The notes under the pieces: model-generated
The model's database searches: none
Told to the model about the DNA's origin: nothing
The model's input: the letters and a program-made list of their open reading frames with translations, nothing else
Position numbers and translations under genes: made by a program
Part shown: piece by piece, positions 33,011 through 42,099 of the stretch
How positions within the stretch are numbered: position 1 is the first letter of the stretch
Layout of the letters: each line of letters opens with the position of its first letter
Origin: DALYJJ01 sp031969915
GTDB taxonomy: Bacteria; Acidobacteriota; Terriglobia; Bryobacterales; Bryobacteraceae
Assembly (NCBI GenBank): GCA_031969915.1
Contig: DALYJJ010000042.1
Coordinates: forward strand, 1 to 43,733
Direction: 5' to 3'
DNA: 43,733 bases

Positions 33011-35470
33011 GTGTACTACTTTAAGTATTGGCCCCGTCTCTGCTGGTTCCATGCCGCTAGCCGTTTATCGGCGGGCTTCCTCGCCGGCGGGATGGTCACG
33101 GTCCTCGTTTCCTTACTTACCACCGCAAGTTTGGTGGGGCAGGTGCTCCCTCGTCTCCAGCCGCTGCCGGCACGCGCTCCCACCCCCGCCGCGCCCGAAC
33201 CACGCGCGTTCGCCCGGCGCAGCGGTCCCGACGCACCCACCGAAGGGGAGGTGCTAGCCAAAGGAGTGATCCAGGAGACCAAGGGCCAGTGGCGTTACCT
33301 GCGCGGCGCGGCGGCGATCGAGACCACCGAGCTTTTGCTGGAAGCCGACGAGATCGACTACAACGAGGTAACCGGGGAAGCCGAAGCTCGCGGCAACGTT
33401 CGATACCGGAGCTACGTCGGCGGCGAGCGCCTCAACGCGGCCCGAGTGGAGTACAACATGAAGTCCGAGACGGGCAAGTTCTATGAAGTACGAGGCGAAT
33501 CACCCGCCAAGATCGACGCCCGGCCAGGGATACTCACCACCAGCAGCCCGTTCTCGTTTCAAGGCAAGTGGGCCGAGCGAAAAGAGAGCCGCTACATTCT
33601 GTACGACGGCCTGATCACCAATTGCCGGCTGCCCAAGCCGTGGTGGTACCTGCGCGGCAAGCGTTTCGAGATCGTCCCGGACCAGAAAGCGCTGGCCTAC
33701 AACAGCGTGTTCCGGTTGCGGGGCCTGCCGTTGTTTTACGCTCCGGTTTTCTACAAGTCGCTCGAACGGATGCCGCGCAAGAGCGGCTTCCTGACGCCCA
33801 CGTTCGGCACCAGTTCCCGCCGCGGCTTCATGGCGGGCGGCGGCTACTATTGGGCCATCAACCGTAGCTACGACGCCCAGTACCGTGGCCAGATCTTCAC
33901 ACAACGCGGCTTCGCCCACACGGTGGATCTCCGCGGCAAGCCGCGTCAGGGGTGGGATTTCAACGCGTTCCTTTACGGCGTGAACGACCGCGGCCGGCTG
34001 CGCGAAGACGGCACGCGGGACCGTCCGGCGAGCGGTCTGATCTTCAGCTTCGACGGCCGCGCGGACCTCGGCCGGGGATGGCAGGCGCGCGGCGTGGTCA
34101 ACTACCTCACGTCGTTCCGATTCCGGCAGGAGTTCACCGAGTCCTTTAGCGAAGCGATCTTCACCGAGGTGAACTCGATCGGCTTCGTCGGCAAGCACTG
34201 GAACGGATACAGCTTCAACGCGGTCTTCGCGCGCAGTGAGAACATTCAGAGCAGCGCGGACGGCGACAAGATCGTGATCCGCCGCCTGCCGCAGTTCGAG
34301 TGGCGGAGCCGCGACCGCAAGGTCTGGACTCGCGGCCTGCCCTTGTGGTTCAGCTTCGGCGCGACGGCAGGCATGGTGCGCCGCAATCAACAGACCTTCC
34401 AAACGCGCCAGTTCGTGGAACGCCTGGACGTGGAGCCGCGCCTCACCTCGACGCTCCACTTCAAGGACTTTCATTTCATCCCCTCGGTGTCCGCGCGCGA
34501 GACGCACTACGGCTCTTCGTTCCGCGAAGGGCTCCTCTTCGGCGAGAACATCCGCCGATCCAGCCGCGAATTCAACCTGGAAATGCTCGCGCCGTCCCTC
34601 ACGCGCACCTTCGATCCGCCGAAGTGGCTGGGCGCGAAGCTCAAACACGTCATCGAACCGCGCGCTGAGTTCCGGTATGTCAGCGGCGTGGAGCGATTCA
34701 ACGACATCATCCGTTTCGACGAACTCGACGTGGTTGCGAACACGACCCAGGTGGAGTACTCGCTCACCAACCGGTTCTACATCAAGCAGCGAAGCGGAGA
34801 GGTGTACGAGATGCTGAGCTGGTCGGTCGCGCAGCGGCGCTACCTCGATCCCGATTTCGGCGGCGCCGTCCGCCGCGACCAGCGGAACGTAGTCGCCGGG
34901 CAGATCGACCTGACGGCCTTCGCGTTTCTGGACCAGCCGCGCGGTTACTCGCCCATCGTCTCCAGCCTGCGCATGACGCCCATTCCCACGATGAACGTGG
35001 AATGGCGCGCCGACTATGATCCGTTGCGCGGCAAGCTGACCAACTCGAGCATCACCGTGGACGGCCGCATCCAGCAGAATTACCTGGTCTCGGTCGGACA
35101 CTCGCAGGTGCACTGCGTCGCTCTGCCGCCGCCCGGCGGGTACCCCGAAGGCGAAACGGACCGCTGCACCGGGGGAAGCAGCGGGGTGCTGCTGTCGCCG
35201 CCCGCGAACCAACTCCGCTGGCTGGTGGGATTCGGCCAGGAGAGCAAACGCGGTTGGAACGGGGGTTTCTTCGGGGTTTACGATTACCGGGTGGCGCGAT
35301 TTCAGTTCGGCAATACGCAGGTGACGTACAACACCGATTGCTGTGCGTTCAGCGTGCAGTACCGCCGGTTCGCCATTGGCGAGCGCAACGAGAACCAGTT
35401 CCGGTTTGCCTTCGCGGTGGCGAACCTGGGGTCGTTTGGAACGCTACGGCGGCAGGAACGGCTGTTCTGA
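33011..35470 (+). CDS. lptD: LPS-assembly protein LptD (OstA)
   Basis: About 819 residues from GTG 33011. An N-terminal signal sequence (hydrophobic VTVLVSLLTTASLVGQVLP) and Pro/Ala linker precede the OstA-type jellyroll (about 85-180: LLLEADEIDYNEVTGEAEARGNVRYRS) that receives LPS from LptA. The remainder is the outer-membrane barrel (FYAPVFYKSLERMPRKSGFLTPTFGTSSRRG, a core LptD motif) ending in a terminal Phe. It inserts LPS into the outer leaflet with LptE, which is not seen here. The start is uncertain: ATG 33092 gives a shorter signal without basic residues, and TTG 32936 lies six bases after a TGCTAGCGT -10-like element but gives a very long N-terminus. Confidence 0.9.
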   Translation: MYYFKYWPRLCWFHAASRLSAGFLAGGMVTVLVSLLTTASLVGQVLPRLQPLPARAPTPAAPEPRAFARRSGPDAPTEGEVLAKGVIQETKGQWRYLRGAAAIETTELLLEADEIDYNEVTGEAEARGNVRYRSYVGGERLNAARVEYNMKSETGKFYEVRGESPAKIDARPGILTTSSPFSFQGKWAERKESRYILYDGLITNCRLPKPWWYLRGKRFEIVPDQKALAYNSVFRLRGLPLFYAPVFYKSLERMPRKSGFLTPTFGTSSRRGFMAGGGYYWAINRSYDAQYRGQIFTQRGFAHTVDLRGKPRQGWDFNAFLYGVNDRGRLREDGTRDRPASGLIFSFDGRADLGRGWQARGVVNYLTSFRFRQEFTESFSEAIFTEVNSIGFVGKHWNGYSFNAVFARSENIQSSADGDKIVIRRLPQFEWRSRDRKVWTRGLPLWFSFGATAGMVRRNQQTFQTRQFVERLDVEPRLTSTLHFKDFHFIPSVSARETHYGSSFREGLLFGENIRRSSREFNLEMLAPSLTRTFDPPKWLGAKLKHVIEPRAEFRYVSGVERFNDIIRFDELDVVANTTQVEYSLTNRFYIKQRSGEVYEMLSWSVAQRRYLDPDFGGAVRRDQRNVVAGQIDLTAFAFLDQPRGYSPIVSSLRMTPIPTMNVEWRADYDPLRGKLTNSSITVDGRIQQNYLVSVGHSQVHCVALPPPGGYPEGETDRCTGGSSGVLLSPPANQLRWLVGFGQESKRGWNGGFFGVYDYRVARFQFGNTQVTYNTDCCAFSVQYRRFAIGERNENQFRFAFAVANLGSFGTLRRQERLF

Positions 35471-35483
35471 CAGCCGGCAGGCC

Positions 35484-35750
35484 TTACGGGACCACAGCCC
35501 CCAGCACGTCATTCATGCGCTTCATTTCGCGTTCCAAGCTCCGCAGGCGGTCCGCCATGTGAAGGCACGCCAGCACGGCCACGCGGGCGGCATCGGCGTT
35601 CACGGCTTTGCCCGCGATACTGCTCATGAGATCGTCGACGGTTTGGGCGAGTTCCTCCGTTTCGCGAGGATCGCCCGCCGTCAGCACGGTGTACGGCTGG
35701 TGGAAGATGACGACTCGAACCGGCTTCTTTTCGGCAGCGCCGGGGTCCAT
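35484..35750 (-). CDS. zapA: Cell division protein ZapA
   Basis: 88 residues. The ZapA fold is visible: VRVVIFHQPYTVLTAGDPRETEELAQTVDDLMSSIA (beta strands and first helix), then DAARVAVLACLHMADRLRSLEREM (long coiled-coil helix). ZapA tetramers cross-link FtsZ filaments and stabilise the Z-ring in the cytoplasm. It ends the minus-strand operon rpmI-rplT-zapB-like-zapA and follows the ZapB-like gene by 12 bases. Convergent with lptD. Confidence 0.9.
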   Translation of the reverse strand: MDPGAAEKKPVRVVIFHQPYTVLTAGDPRETEELAQTVDDLMSSIAGKAVNADAARVAVLACLHMADRLRSLEREMKRMNDVLGAVVP

Positions 35751-35762
35751 GGTGGTTCCGGA

Positions 35763-36053
35763 TTAGCTCTCGCTCAGCAGGTCCATCTGTCCGAGCAGTT
35801 TCTCGATCCGCGTGCGGACCTGTTTGCGCTCCGAGCGAAGCGAGTCCATGTCCTGCTGCAGGCGGGCCGCCTGGGCCTGCGCTTCGGCTTTGGCGGAGAG
35901 CGCTTCGGCCTTGGCGGCCAGCGCGTCGTCGAGCTTCGCCTGCAAAGCGTGGTTCTGCTGCCGGAGCTGGCTCACCAGTTCGACCGCGCGGAGAATGCGT
36001 TCCTCGAGACTGCTGAGGGTATCGACGCTCTCTTCCTCGCGAACGGGCTGCAT
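35763..36053 (-). CDS. ZapB-like coiled-coil protein
   Basis: 96 residues, almost entirely coiled coil from about residue 12 to 90 (SLEERILRAVELVSQLRQQN, then AKAEALSAKAEAQAQAARLQQ), with no other domain. In E. coli ZapB is an 81-residue coiled coil that binds ZapA and links the Z-ring to the chromosome terminus. Size, composition and position directly before zapA make the same role likely, though coiled coils align poorly and homology cannot be shown by eye. Its start overlaps the rplT stop (TAATG), so division and ribosome genes are translationally coupled. Confidence 0.7.
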   Translation of the reverse strand: MQPVREEESVDTLSSLEERILRAVELVSQLRQQNHALQAKLDDALAAKAEALSAKAEAQAQAARLQQDMDSLRSERKQVRTRIEKLLGQMDLLSES

Positions 36054-36406
36054 TAGAGGGCCGCCTTCGCCTTGGCCACCAGCGACTGGAAGTCCGCTTC
36101 GTTCTTGAGCGCGACATCCGCGAGCACCTTCCGGTTCAGGTCAATGCCCGCCTTCTTGAGGCCGCCCATGAACTTGCTGTAGCTGATGCCCGCCGCACGG
36201 CAGGCGGCGTTGATGCGCACGATCCAGAGAGCGCGGAACTCGCGCTTCTTGCGGCGCCGGCCGACGTAGGCATACCGCAGGGCCTTCTCGACGGCCTCCT
36301 GCGCGGCCCGGTGCAGCTTACTCTTGGTGAGGAAGAAACCTTTCGCGCGATCCAGGACCTTCTTGCGCGATTGACGGCGGTGTGTACCGCGTTTGACTCT
36401 GGGCAC
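36053..36406 (-). CDS. rplT: 50S ribosomal protein L20
   Basis: 117 residues, full length, with the L20 signature: MPRVKRGTHRRQSRKKVL at the N-terminus, RRRKKREFRALWIVRINAACR in the middle and GLKKAGIDLNRKVLADVA near the end. L20 binds 23S rRNA early in 50S assembly and in many bacteria represses its own operon. The start is GTG at 36406 with AGGAGG six bases before it. It follows rpmI by 97 bases and overlaps the ZapB-like gene. The inter-gene spacer holds a TTCCC-GGA-GGGAA hairpin (36429-36441). Confidence 0.98.
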   Translation of the reverse strand: MPRVKRGTHRRQSRKKVLDRAKGFFLTKSKLHRAAQEAVEKALRYAYVGRRRKKREFRALWIVRINAACRAAGISYSKFMGGLKKAGIDLNRKVLADVALKNEADFQSLVAKAKAAL

Positions 36407-36503
36407 GTTTGACCTCCTTGATTTCGGATTCCCGGAGGGAACCCGGTTGGCGGCGGCTCGGGCACGTGCCTCGCGCTCCGTCCGCGCGCCGGTAACTCAA
36501 ATT

Positions 36504-36698
36504 CTAATACGGCAGCATTCGTTCGACTTTGGCGGCGTCCGCCGGATCGACGATGGTGCTCTGGGTCAGCTTCCGCTTGCGCGAGCGCTCCTTCGAAGTC
36601 AGGATATGGCGGGCGAACGCATGGTTGCGCTTGATTTTGCCCGTGCCCGTCTTCTTGAAACGCTTCGACGCACCCTTATGTGTCTTCAGCTTGGGCAT
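36504..36698 (-). CDS. rpmI: 50S ribosomal protein L35
   Basis: 64 residues, full length: MPKLKTHKGASKRFKKTGTG, then KIKRNHAFARHILTSKERSRKRKL, ending in VERMLPY. It is a small structural protein of the large subunit. In most bacteria the order is infC-rpmI-rplT, with infC immediately upstream. Here the upstream neighbour is crcB on the opposite strand, so rpmI heads its own operon from the promoter at 36790-36798 with an 85- to 90-base leader. L20-dependent control of this leader is plausible but not demonstrated. Confidence 0.97.
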   Translation of the reverse strand: MPKLKTHKGASKRFKKTGTGKIKRNHAFARHILTSKERSRKRKLTQSTIVDPADAAKVERMLPY

Positions 36699-36789
36699 GT
36701 CGTGTTTCCTGCTTGGTTCCGGCCCACATAACAGACAGACCGGGAGTGAATGTACCGGGAAGGAAATTCCGCTGGCTACAGACCCTCAA

Positions 36790-36821
36790 AGTATAGCACA
36801 GGGGGTGTGGCCTGCTACGAT
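36790..36821. promoter_or_regulatory. Back-to-back extended -10 elements of rpmI and crcB
   Basis: On the minus strand TGCTATACT (36798 to 36790) fits a strong extended -10 for rpmI-rplT-zapB-zapA. On the plus strand TGCTACGAT (36813-36821) lies six bases before the crcB GTG. The two face away from each other with 14 bases between, so the divergent transcripts would compete for polymerase. No fluoride-riboswitch sequence is visible before crcB. Confidence 0.5.
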
Positions 36822-36827
36822 GAGCCG

Positions 36828-37187
36828 GTGCCCCCTTTTCTTTGGGTTGCCCTGGGCAGCGCGGCCGGCGGAGCGGCGCGATACTTCTCCTATCTGTTCC
36901 TCGCGCAGCGCTTCGACCCGGCGTTTCCCGTGACCACGCTCGCCGTGAACGTGCTGGGGTCGTTCGCCATCGGCTTCGTGATGGGACGGCCTGGGCTGCC
37001 GGAACCGGTCCGGCTCTTCCTCGCCCCCGGCCTGTGTGGCGGCTTCACCACCTTTTCCACCTTCAGCCTGGACGTCCTGACGCTCCTGCGGGAAGGCGAG
37101 CCAGGGAAAGCGGCCGCCTATGCGTTGGCGTCGGTGGCGCTGTGTCTCGGCGGCGTCTGGGCGGGATGGTGGGTTTCGGGGCGCTGA
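36828..37187 (+). CDS. crcB: Fluoride channel CrcB/Fluc
   Basis: 119 residues, the normal size of a single Fluc subunit. Four helices are predicted at about 3-22, 33-54, 62-84 and 94-116. Family motifs are GSAAGGAARYFSYL, TLAVNVLGSFAIGF (the pore Asn) and LCGGFTTFSTFSLD (Na+ site and the Phe residues that line the fluoride path). It works as a dual-topology dimer that lets fluoride leave the cell. Start GTG 36828 gives the right N-terminus; the frame upstream has no family similarity. Confidence 0.95.
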   Translation: MPPFLWVALGSAAGGAARYFSYLFLAQRFDPAFPVTTLAVNVLGSFAIGFVMGRPGLPEPVRLFLAPGLCGGFTTFSTFSLDVLTLLREGEPGKAAAYALASVALCLGGVWAGWWVSGR

Positions 37188-37196
37188 GGGTTTCCC

Positions 37197-39587
37197 CTAC
37201 TCGATCGGATACACACCCGCTCCCAGTTTCCGCAACACTGAATCGATCACCGCGTCTCGTCCGCCCAGGGGAGGCTCGTCGGTTCCCATGCGAACCAGCA
37301 CCAAGTCCCACTCGGGCACGACGATGCAGGCGGTCGAGCCCTGTCCGAGGACATGATACCGGCCCGCTCCCGCTGCGTCCCGGACGCGATCCGCGGACGC
37401 TACTCTTCGCCCGTTCCAGACGCCGCCATTGAGCAGCAGGTGGCCGAACCGGGCCAACTCCAGCGCTGTCGGGCTACGCGGAACGGCGATCCCGATGGCC
37501 GCCGCAACCTCGTCGAACCACTCCACCGGCGGCGCCGTCTCGTTAGCCATCGCCGCGCCCTTGCCTTCGTGAATCAGGACGCCGCGGCGCACCACGGCCG
37601 CACGGTCCACGCCCTGGGCTCCGAGCGCCGCCCGCCACAGGTCCATGGCCTTCTGCACGGACGCCGGGTCCACGCCCAGTTCCTCCGGCTTCGCCCGCCG
37701 CCACTCCTTCTCAGGGAACTGCATCGCCGAGGGCGCGCTCTCGGGCACTCGCCGGATGAGCACGGCCCAGTCCTGGTAGCGGTCCGAAGGCGGATCGCCC
37801 GTCCAGGCCAGGCCCGGGCCACGGACGTGAGTCAGCGGCCCGCTCCGCAACGCGCCGCCGTTGCGCGGGTCGAACCACTGCACGGCGAACCGGCCCGGCC
37901 GCCCGCCGAGATCGAGCCGCGTCGCTCCGCCGTTGGGCAAGTAGATCAGATACGTTTCTCCCGGCTCGGCAAGCGCGAACACGCCATGTCCCATCACCCG
38001 CTCTTCCGCCGGCCGCAGGGACGCGAAGGGCACATGCGCGTGGAAGAAATCGAGCGCCAGGCGGGTTTGGCGGTACATGGCTTCGCGGGTCCTCCAATCC
38101 TCCGCGGAAAGGTCGCTGTGCGGGCTGTTGTTCTGCCAGCCGAAATACCACTCCACGCCCGCGCCTCCGGCCATCAGCGACGCCCACAGGCCGAAGCGGC
38201 GCGGCATGTCGTGCCGCGGGTCCTCGGCGTCGGGCAGCGTGCCGAAGTTCGCGCCGCCGAGTTCATCGGCGGTCACCACCCAGGGTTGCCCCGCCGCGGC
38301 GCTCTCATTCACCAGGCTGCGCACGTGCGGATACACGTCGTTCCAATAGAAGTCCTGCAATGCGGTTCCGGTGAACGATGCGTCGCCCATCAGCGGGTGG
38401 AACGTTTCGCGGATGTTCTTCGCATGCCAGTGATCGTTGTGAATCACGATGTGGTGGCGGTAGGGATCGGTGCGCCGCAGGTGGGCGGCAAAGGCCTTCT
38501 GTTGCGGCACCGTTTGCACGTTCTCCTCGCCCAGGTTCCAGGTGATCGCCGGGTGGTGCGAGAAGCGGGCGATCATCTCGCGCACATAGAGGCGGCGCTC
38601 CACGCCCAAGTTCCCGCCATCCAGAAGCGCATCGTTCTCGGTCTCCTGAAGCACCACGTGCAGCATCATCCCGAGGCGCGTCATGTGCGCGAAGACCGTC
38701 TCCCACTGATCCAGCTTGGAGCAATCGTACCTGTCGCGCGTCCAGGGCCCGGTCCAGGGCCAGACGTTGCGACCGTCGCCGTTCACGTTCATGGTCAGGA
38801 AGTAGACCGAGTTCACGCCCTGCGAAGCGAGGTAGTTCAGCCCGCCGATCAGACCCTTACCCTTGCCGTCTTTCCAGGAGGGATCGCCGGGCCTCCAGTC
38901 CTTGACATGCGGCTCATACCGGTGCAGTCCGTCCTTGAGCGACGGCAGATCGATCACCCCGGCCAGGGCCTTCGGGCGGTGGCTCGTGCTCAGGTCGCGA
39001 TAGGTCCCGTCGAAGTCCGCGTATCCGAGCAGCGTTTCGGGACTGTCCACGCCGCCTTTCAGGAAATACGAACCGTCGCCGGCGAAGCGAAGGTAGCGCC
39101 GGCCCACATATTCGAGCGTGCCGCGGCCGCGGAAATCGGGAGCCGCTTTGTTCGTTTCGAGAATCGTGAACTCGCCCGCCAGGCCGTCGAGCGGCCGGAC
39201 CGGATCTCCCTCCGCCGAAGAAACCGCGACGTCCGTTCCGGCGCGGAAGCTCGCTCGCCAACGCCACACACCGGTGCGGTTCGGAGAGAAGTGAACGCGC
39301 CAGCGGTCGCCCGCGGCCGAGGACGATTCGCCGGCCTTGCCGTCGGCGGCGAAGTAGCCGGGCACAACGCGGCGCTCGCCGCTGGCGGCGTGTTCGAACG
39401 CCATATCGAACCGGTAATCGCGGAACGGGTTCGGTGTGCCGTCTTCGCGGGCCAGCGGACCGCGAAACGTGAACGTCACCTTGTGCCACTGCCGCAATTC
39501 CCCGTCGATCTCGGGGGCCGTTTGCGCGAAGGCCGCCAGGCCGGGAGCCGCCGCGATGAGGGCAAGACAAAGAGAATGCCGGTGCAT
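37197..39587 (-). CDS. Secreted DUF5060 glycoside hydrolase fused to a degenerate serine-hydrolase domain
   Basis: 796 residues with a signal peptide (MHRHSLCLALIAAAPGLAAFAQ). Residues about 25-140 are the DUF5060 beta-sandwich. About 150-530 form an apiosidase-like (beta/alpha)8 barrel, with candidate acid/base Glu in NLGEEN (353-355 region) and nucleophile in VTADELGGANFG (441-443 region). About 535-615 fit the small collagen-binding-like beta domain of this group. Residues about 628-790 resemble the two ends of a beta-lactamase-type hydrolase (RRAKPEELGVDPASVQKAM; LARFGHLLLNGGVWNGRRV; VVPEWDLVLVRMG), but the middle with SxxK and YxN is gone. The glycosidase part should act on plant or microbial polysaccharide; the tail cannot be a working serine hydrolase. 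Divergent from the GH127 gene. Confidence 0.88.
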   Translation of the reverse strand: MHRHSLCLALIAAAPGLAAFAQTAPEIDGELRQWHKVTFTFRGPLAREDGTPNPFRDYRFDMAFEHAASGERRVVPGYFAADGKAGESSSAAGDRWRVHFSPNRTGVWRWRASFRAGTDVAVSSAEGDPVRPLDGLAGEFTILETNKAAPDFRGRGTLEYVGRRYLRFAGDGSYFLKGGVDSPETLLGYADFDGTYRDLSTSHRPKALAGVIDLPSLKDGLHRYEPHVKDWRPGDPSWKDGKGKGLIGGLNYLASQGVNSVYFLTMNVNGDGRNVWPWTGPWTRDRYDCSKLDQWETVFAHMTRLGMMLHVVLQETENDALLDGGNLGVERRLYVREMIARFSHHPAITWNLGEENVQTVPQQKAFAAHLRRTDPYRHHIVIHNDHWHAKNIRETFHPLMGDASFTGTALQDFYWNDVYPHVRSLVNESAAAGQPWVVTADELGGANFGTLPDAEDPRHDMPRRFGLWASLMAGGAGVEWYFGWQNNSPHSDLSAEDWRTREAMYRQTRLALDFFHAHVPFASLRPAEERVMGHGVFALAEPGETYLIYLPNGGATRLDLGGRPGRFAVQWFDPRNGGALRSGPLTHVRGPGLAWTGDPPSDRYQDWAVLIRRVPESAPSAMQFPEKEWRRAKPEELGVDPASVQKAMDLWRAALGAQGVDRAAVVRRGVLIHEGKGAAMANETAPPVEWFDEVAAAIGIAVPRSPTALELARFGHLLLNGGVWNGRRVASADRVRDAAGAGRYHVLGQGSTACIVVPEWDLVLVRMGTDEPPLGGRDAVIDSVLRKLGAGVYPIE

Positions 39588-39696
39588 GCGGCTTCGATCT
39601 TATCGGAACGTTCGAGGTTCCGGGACGCGCCGGCAGGCGCGCGGCCTTCGTTACACTAAGCCAGACTCCACTGCGATCGAGACCGGAGGTGCCGCC

Positions 39697-42078
39697 TTGC
39701 TGATTGCCGTGCTGATTGCGACCGCCGCGTCGCTGCTGCCGTCGCTGGTTCTGGCGCAGCAGCCGCCGAACGCGGCGCTGGCCTCCGAAGCCCGGCTAGT
39801 GAAGGCGCGCCCTTTGCCGCTGCATCACGTCCGTCTGAGGGGAGGGCCGCTCAAGCACGCACAGGATACGGAGCTCGCTTACCTTCTGACGCTGGAGCCG
39901 GATCGCATGCTCGCCTATCTGCGGCGCAGCGCGAAACTGGAGCCGAAGGCGCAAGGCTACGGCGGCTGGGACGGTGATGGCCGCCAGCTTACGGGGCACA
40001 TCGCGGGCCATTACCTCTCCGGTGTCAGCCTCGCCTGGGCCGCCACGGGCGACCGACGCTTCAAGGAGCGCGCGGACCTGATCGTCAACGAACTGAAGGT
40101 GATCCAGGACGCCCATGGGGACGGCTATCTGGGCGCCCTGATGGACCGGGACCGAGTCGACGGCAAGCTGCTTTTCGACCAACTCAGCAAAGGCATCATC
40201 CGCTCGGGCGGCTTTGACCTGAACGGCATGTGGTCGCCCTGGTATGTCCAGCACAAGATCTACGCCGGGCTGCGCGATGCCTACCGTTACACGGGCAACC
40301 GCACGGCGCTGGAGGTGGAGATCCAGTTCGCGGCGTGGGCGGAGCGCATCCTGTCGCCGCTGAACGATGAGCAGATCCAACGCATGCTGAATACCGAGTT
40401 CGGGGCGATGAACGAGGTGTGCGCCGACCTGTACGCGGATACGGGCGACGCACGGTGGCTCGCGCTGGCCGCGAAGTTCCACCACGCCGCCATCATCAAC
40501 CGCCTGGCGGAGAAGAAAGACATTCTGCCCGGCATCCATGGCAACACGCAGATCCCGAAGCTATTCGGCGCCTTGAAGCTCTACCTCTACACCGGAGACG
40601 AACTGCAAGGCACGGCGGCGAAGTTCTTCTGGAACCAGGTGGCCGCACATCATTCTTTCGCCACGGGCGGCAACACGCGCAACGAGTACTTTGGGCAGCC
40701 GGACCATCTGTCGGACATGATCGACGGCCGCACGGCCGAAACGTGCAACGTCTACAACATGATCAAAATGGCCCGGACGCTCTTCTCCGTGCAGACCGAT
40801 ATCCGCAACGCCGACTATCACGAACGCGCACTGTTCAACCACATCCTGGCCTCGCAGGATCCGGAGGACGGCCGGGTCTGCTACATGGTGCCCGTGGGCC
40901 GAGGCGTGCAGCATGAATACAACGACAAGTACCGGTCATTCACCTGCTGCGTCGGATCGGCCATGGAGAGCCATGCTCTTCACGCCGACGGGCTCTACTT
41001 CGAATCGGGGGACAAGCTGTGGGTGAACCTGTACACCCCTTCCACCGCGAACTGGGAATCAGCGGGCGTGACGCTCGAGGTAACGACCGCGCTTCCCCTC
41101 GGCGACACGGCCACTCTCCTGGTGAAACCCCGTGGGCGCCGGCGGTTCACGCTGGCGCTCCGCCGCCCCTATTGGGCGGGCGCCGGCTTCGGGGTTGCGG
41201 TGAACGGCAAGAGCATCAAGACGGCCGCTCTGCCGGGATCCTACGTGGAGATCCGCCGGACCTGGAAAGCGGGAGACAAGGTGGAACTGGCGCTCCCGAA
41301 GACACTGCGGAAAGAGGCGCTCGCCGACAATCCGAATCGCTTCGCGGTCCTGTGGGGACCGCTGGTGCTGGCCGGCGACCTCGGGCCCGAACTCCGCGGC
41401 CGCGCCGCCGGACCGGAAGCTCCGGTGCTGGTTGCCCCGGAACAAGCGGTGTCGAATTGGCTGAAGCCGGTGGCCGGCGAGCCGGGCGTGTTCCGGACCA
41501 CCGGCGCCGGGCTGAAGGAAGAGATCACCTTCATGCCCTTCTACCGGCTTCATCGCCGGCGCTACGCGATTTACTGGGACCTGTATTCCCCGGCCGAATG
41601 GACCAAACGAGAGGCCGAGTATCGCGCGATGGAAGCCAAACAGAGGAAGCTGGAAGCGGCCACCGTCGCCTTCGCCCAACCCGGCCAGATGCAGGCCGAA
41701 CGAGACGCCAACCAGCAGGGAGAAGGCAGCGCCCCGGTGCAGGTGGAGAACCGGAACGGCCGATCGGCGACCAAGTGGTTCTCCTACGATCTGCCCGTCG
41801 ACTCCGCCCATCCGCTGACGCTGATGGTCACCTACAGCAACGACAATCGGGGCGCCGCCTCCTGCGACGTGCTGGTGGAGGGCAGGAAGATCGGGGAGCA
41901 AACCGGCCAGCGCCGGAGTCCCGAGCAGAAGATCCGCTTCTTCGACGTGGAGTACGCGATTCCGGCCGATGCCGTGTCCGGCAAGAGCAAGATCACCGTG
42001 CGCTTCGATGCCGCCAACGGCCGCCCGACGCCGCAGGTCTTCGGCGTCCGCATCGTCCGCTCGGACCTGGAACGGTAG
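39697..42078 (+). CDS. GH127 beta-L-arabinofuranosidase-like enzyme
   Basis: 793 residues from a TTG at 39697, chosen because GGAGG lies seven bases before it and a hydrophobic export signal follows (MLIAVLIATAASLLPSLVLAQ). The (alpha/alpha)6 catalytic domain (about 40-460) contains GYGGWDGDGRQLTGHIAGHYLS, FYF-like MWSPWYVQHKIYAGL, ETC (Glu348, Cys350) and SFTCCVGSAMES (Cys417, Cys418). In the GH127 enzyme HypBA1 the matching Glu and three Cys bind zinc, and a Cys is the nucleophile. Beta domains fill 460-680, and a DUF6805-like C-terminal sheet (about 690-793) ends the chain. It would remove arabinofuranose from plant glycans or glycoproteins outside the cytoplasm. Confidence 0.92.
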   Translation: MLIAVLIATAASLLPSLVLAQQPPNAALASEARLVKARPLPLHHVRLRGGPLKHAQDTELAYLLTLEPDRMLAYLRRSAKLEPKAQGYGGWDGDGRQLTGHIAGHYLSGVSLAWAATGDRRFKERADLIVNELKVIQDAHGDGYLGALMDRDRVDGKLLFDQLSKGIIRSGGFDLNGMWSPWYVQHKIYAGLRDAYRYTGNRTALEVEIQFAAWAERILSPLNDEQIQRMLNTEFGAMNEVCADLYADTGDARWLALAAKFHHAAIINRLAEKKDILPGIHGNTQIPKLFGALKLYLYTGDELQGTAAKFFWNQVAAHHSFATGGNTRNEYFGQPDHLSDMIDGRTAETCNVYNMIKMARTLFSVQTDIRNADYHERALFNHILASQDPEDGRVCYMVPVGRGVQHEYNDKYRSFTCCVGSAMESHALHADGLYFESGDKLWVNLYTPSTANWESAGVTLEVTTALPLGDTATLLVKPRGRRRFTLALRRPYWAGAGFGVAVNGKSIKTAALPGSYVEIRRTWKAGDKVELALPKTLRKEALADNPNRFAVLWGPLVLAGDLGPELRGRAAGPEAPVLVAPEQAVSNWLKPVAGEPGVFRTTGAGLKEEITFMPFYRLHRRRYAIYWDLYSPAEWTKREAEYRAMEAKQRKLEAATVAFAQPGQMQAERDANQQGEGSAPVQVENRNGRSATKWFSYDLPVDSAHPLTLMVTYSNDNRGAASCDVLVEGRKIGEQTGQRRSPEQKIRFFDVEYAIPADAVSGKSKITVRFDAANGRPTPQVFGVRIVRSDLER

Positions 42079-42099
42079 AGCGCGAATGAGTTGGAGTCC

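Noticed and set aside
36699..36827. Fluoride riboswitch upstream of crcB
   Set aside because: The conserved GGCGAUG and pseudoknot-forming sequences are not visible, and the -10 lies only six bases before the start, leaving no room for an aptamer.
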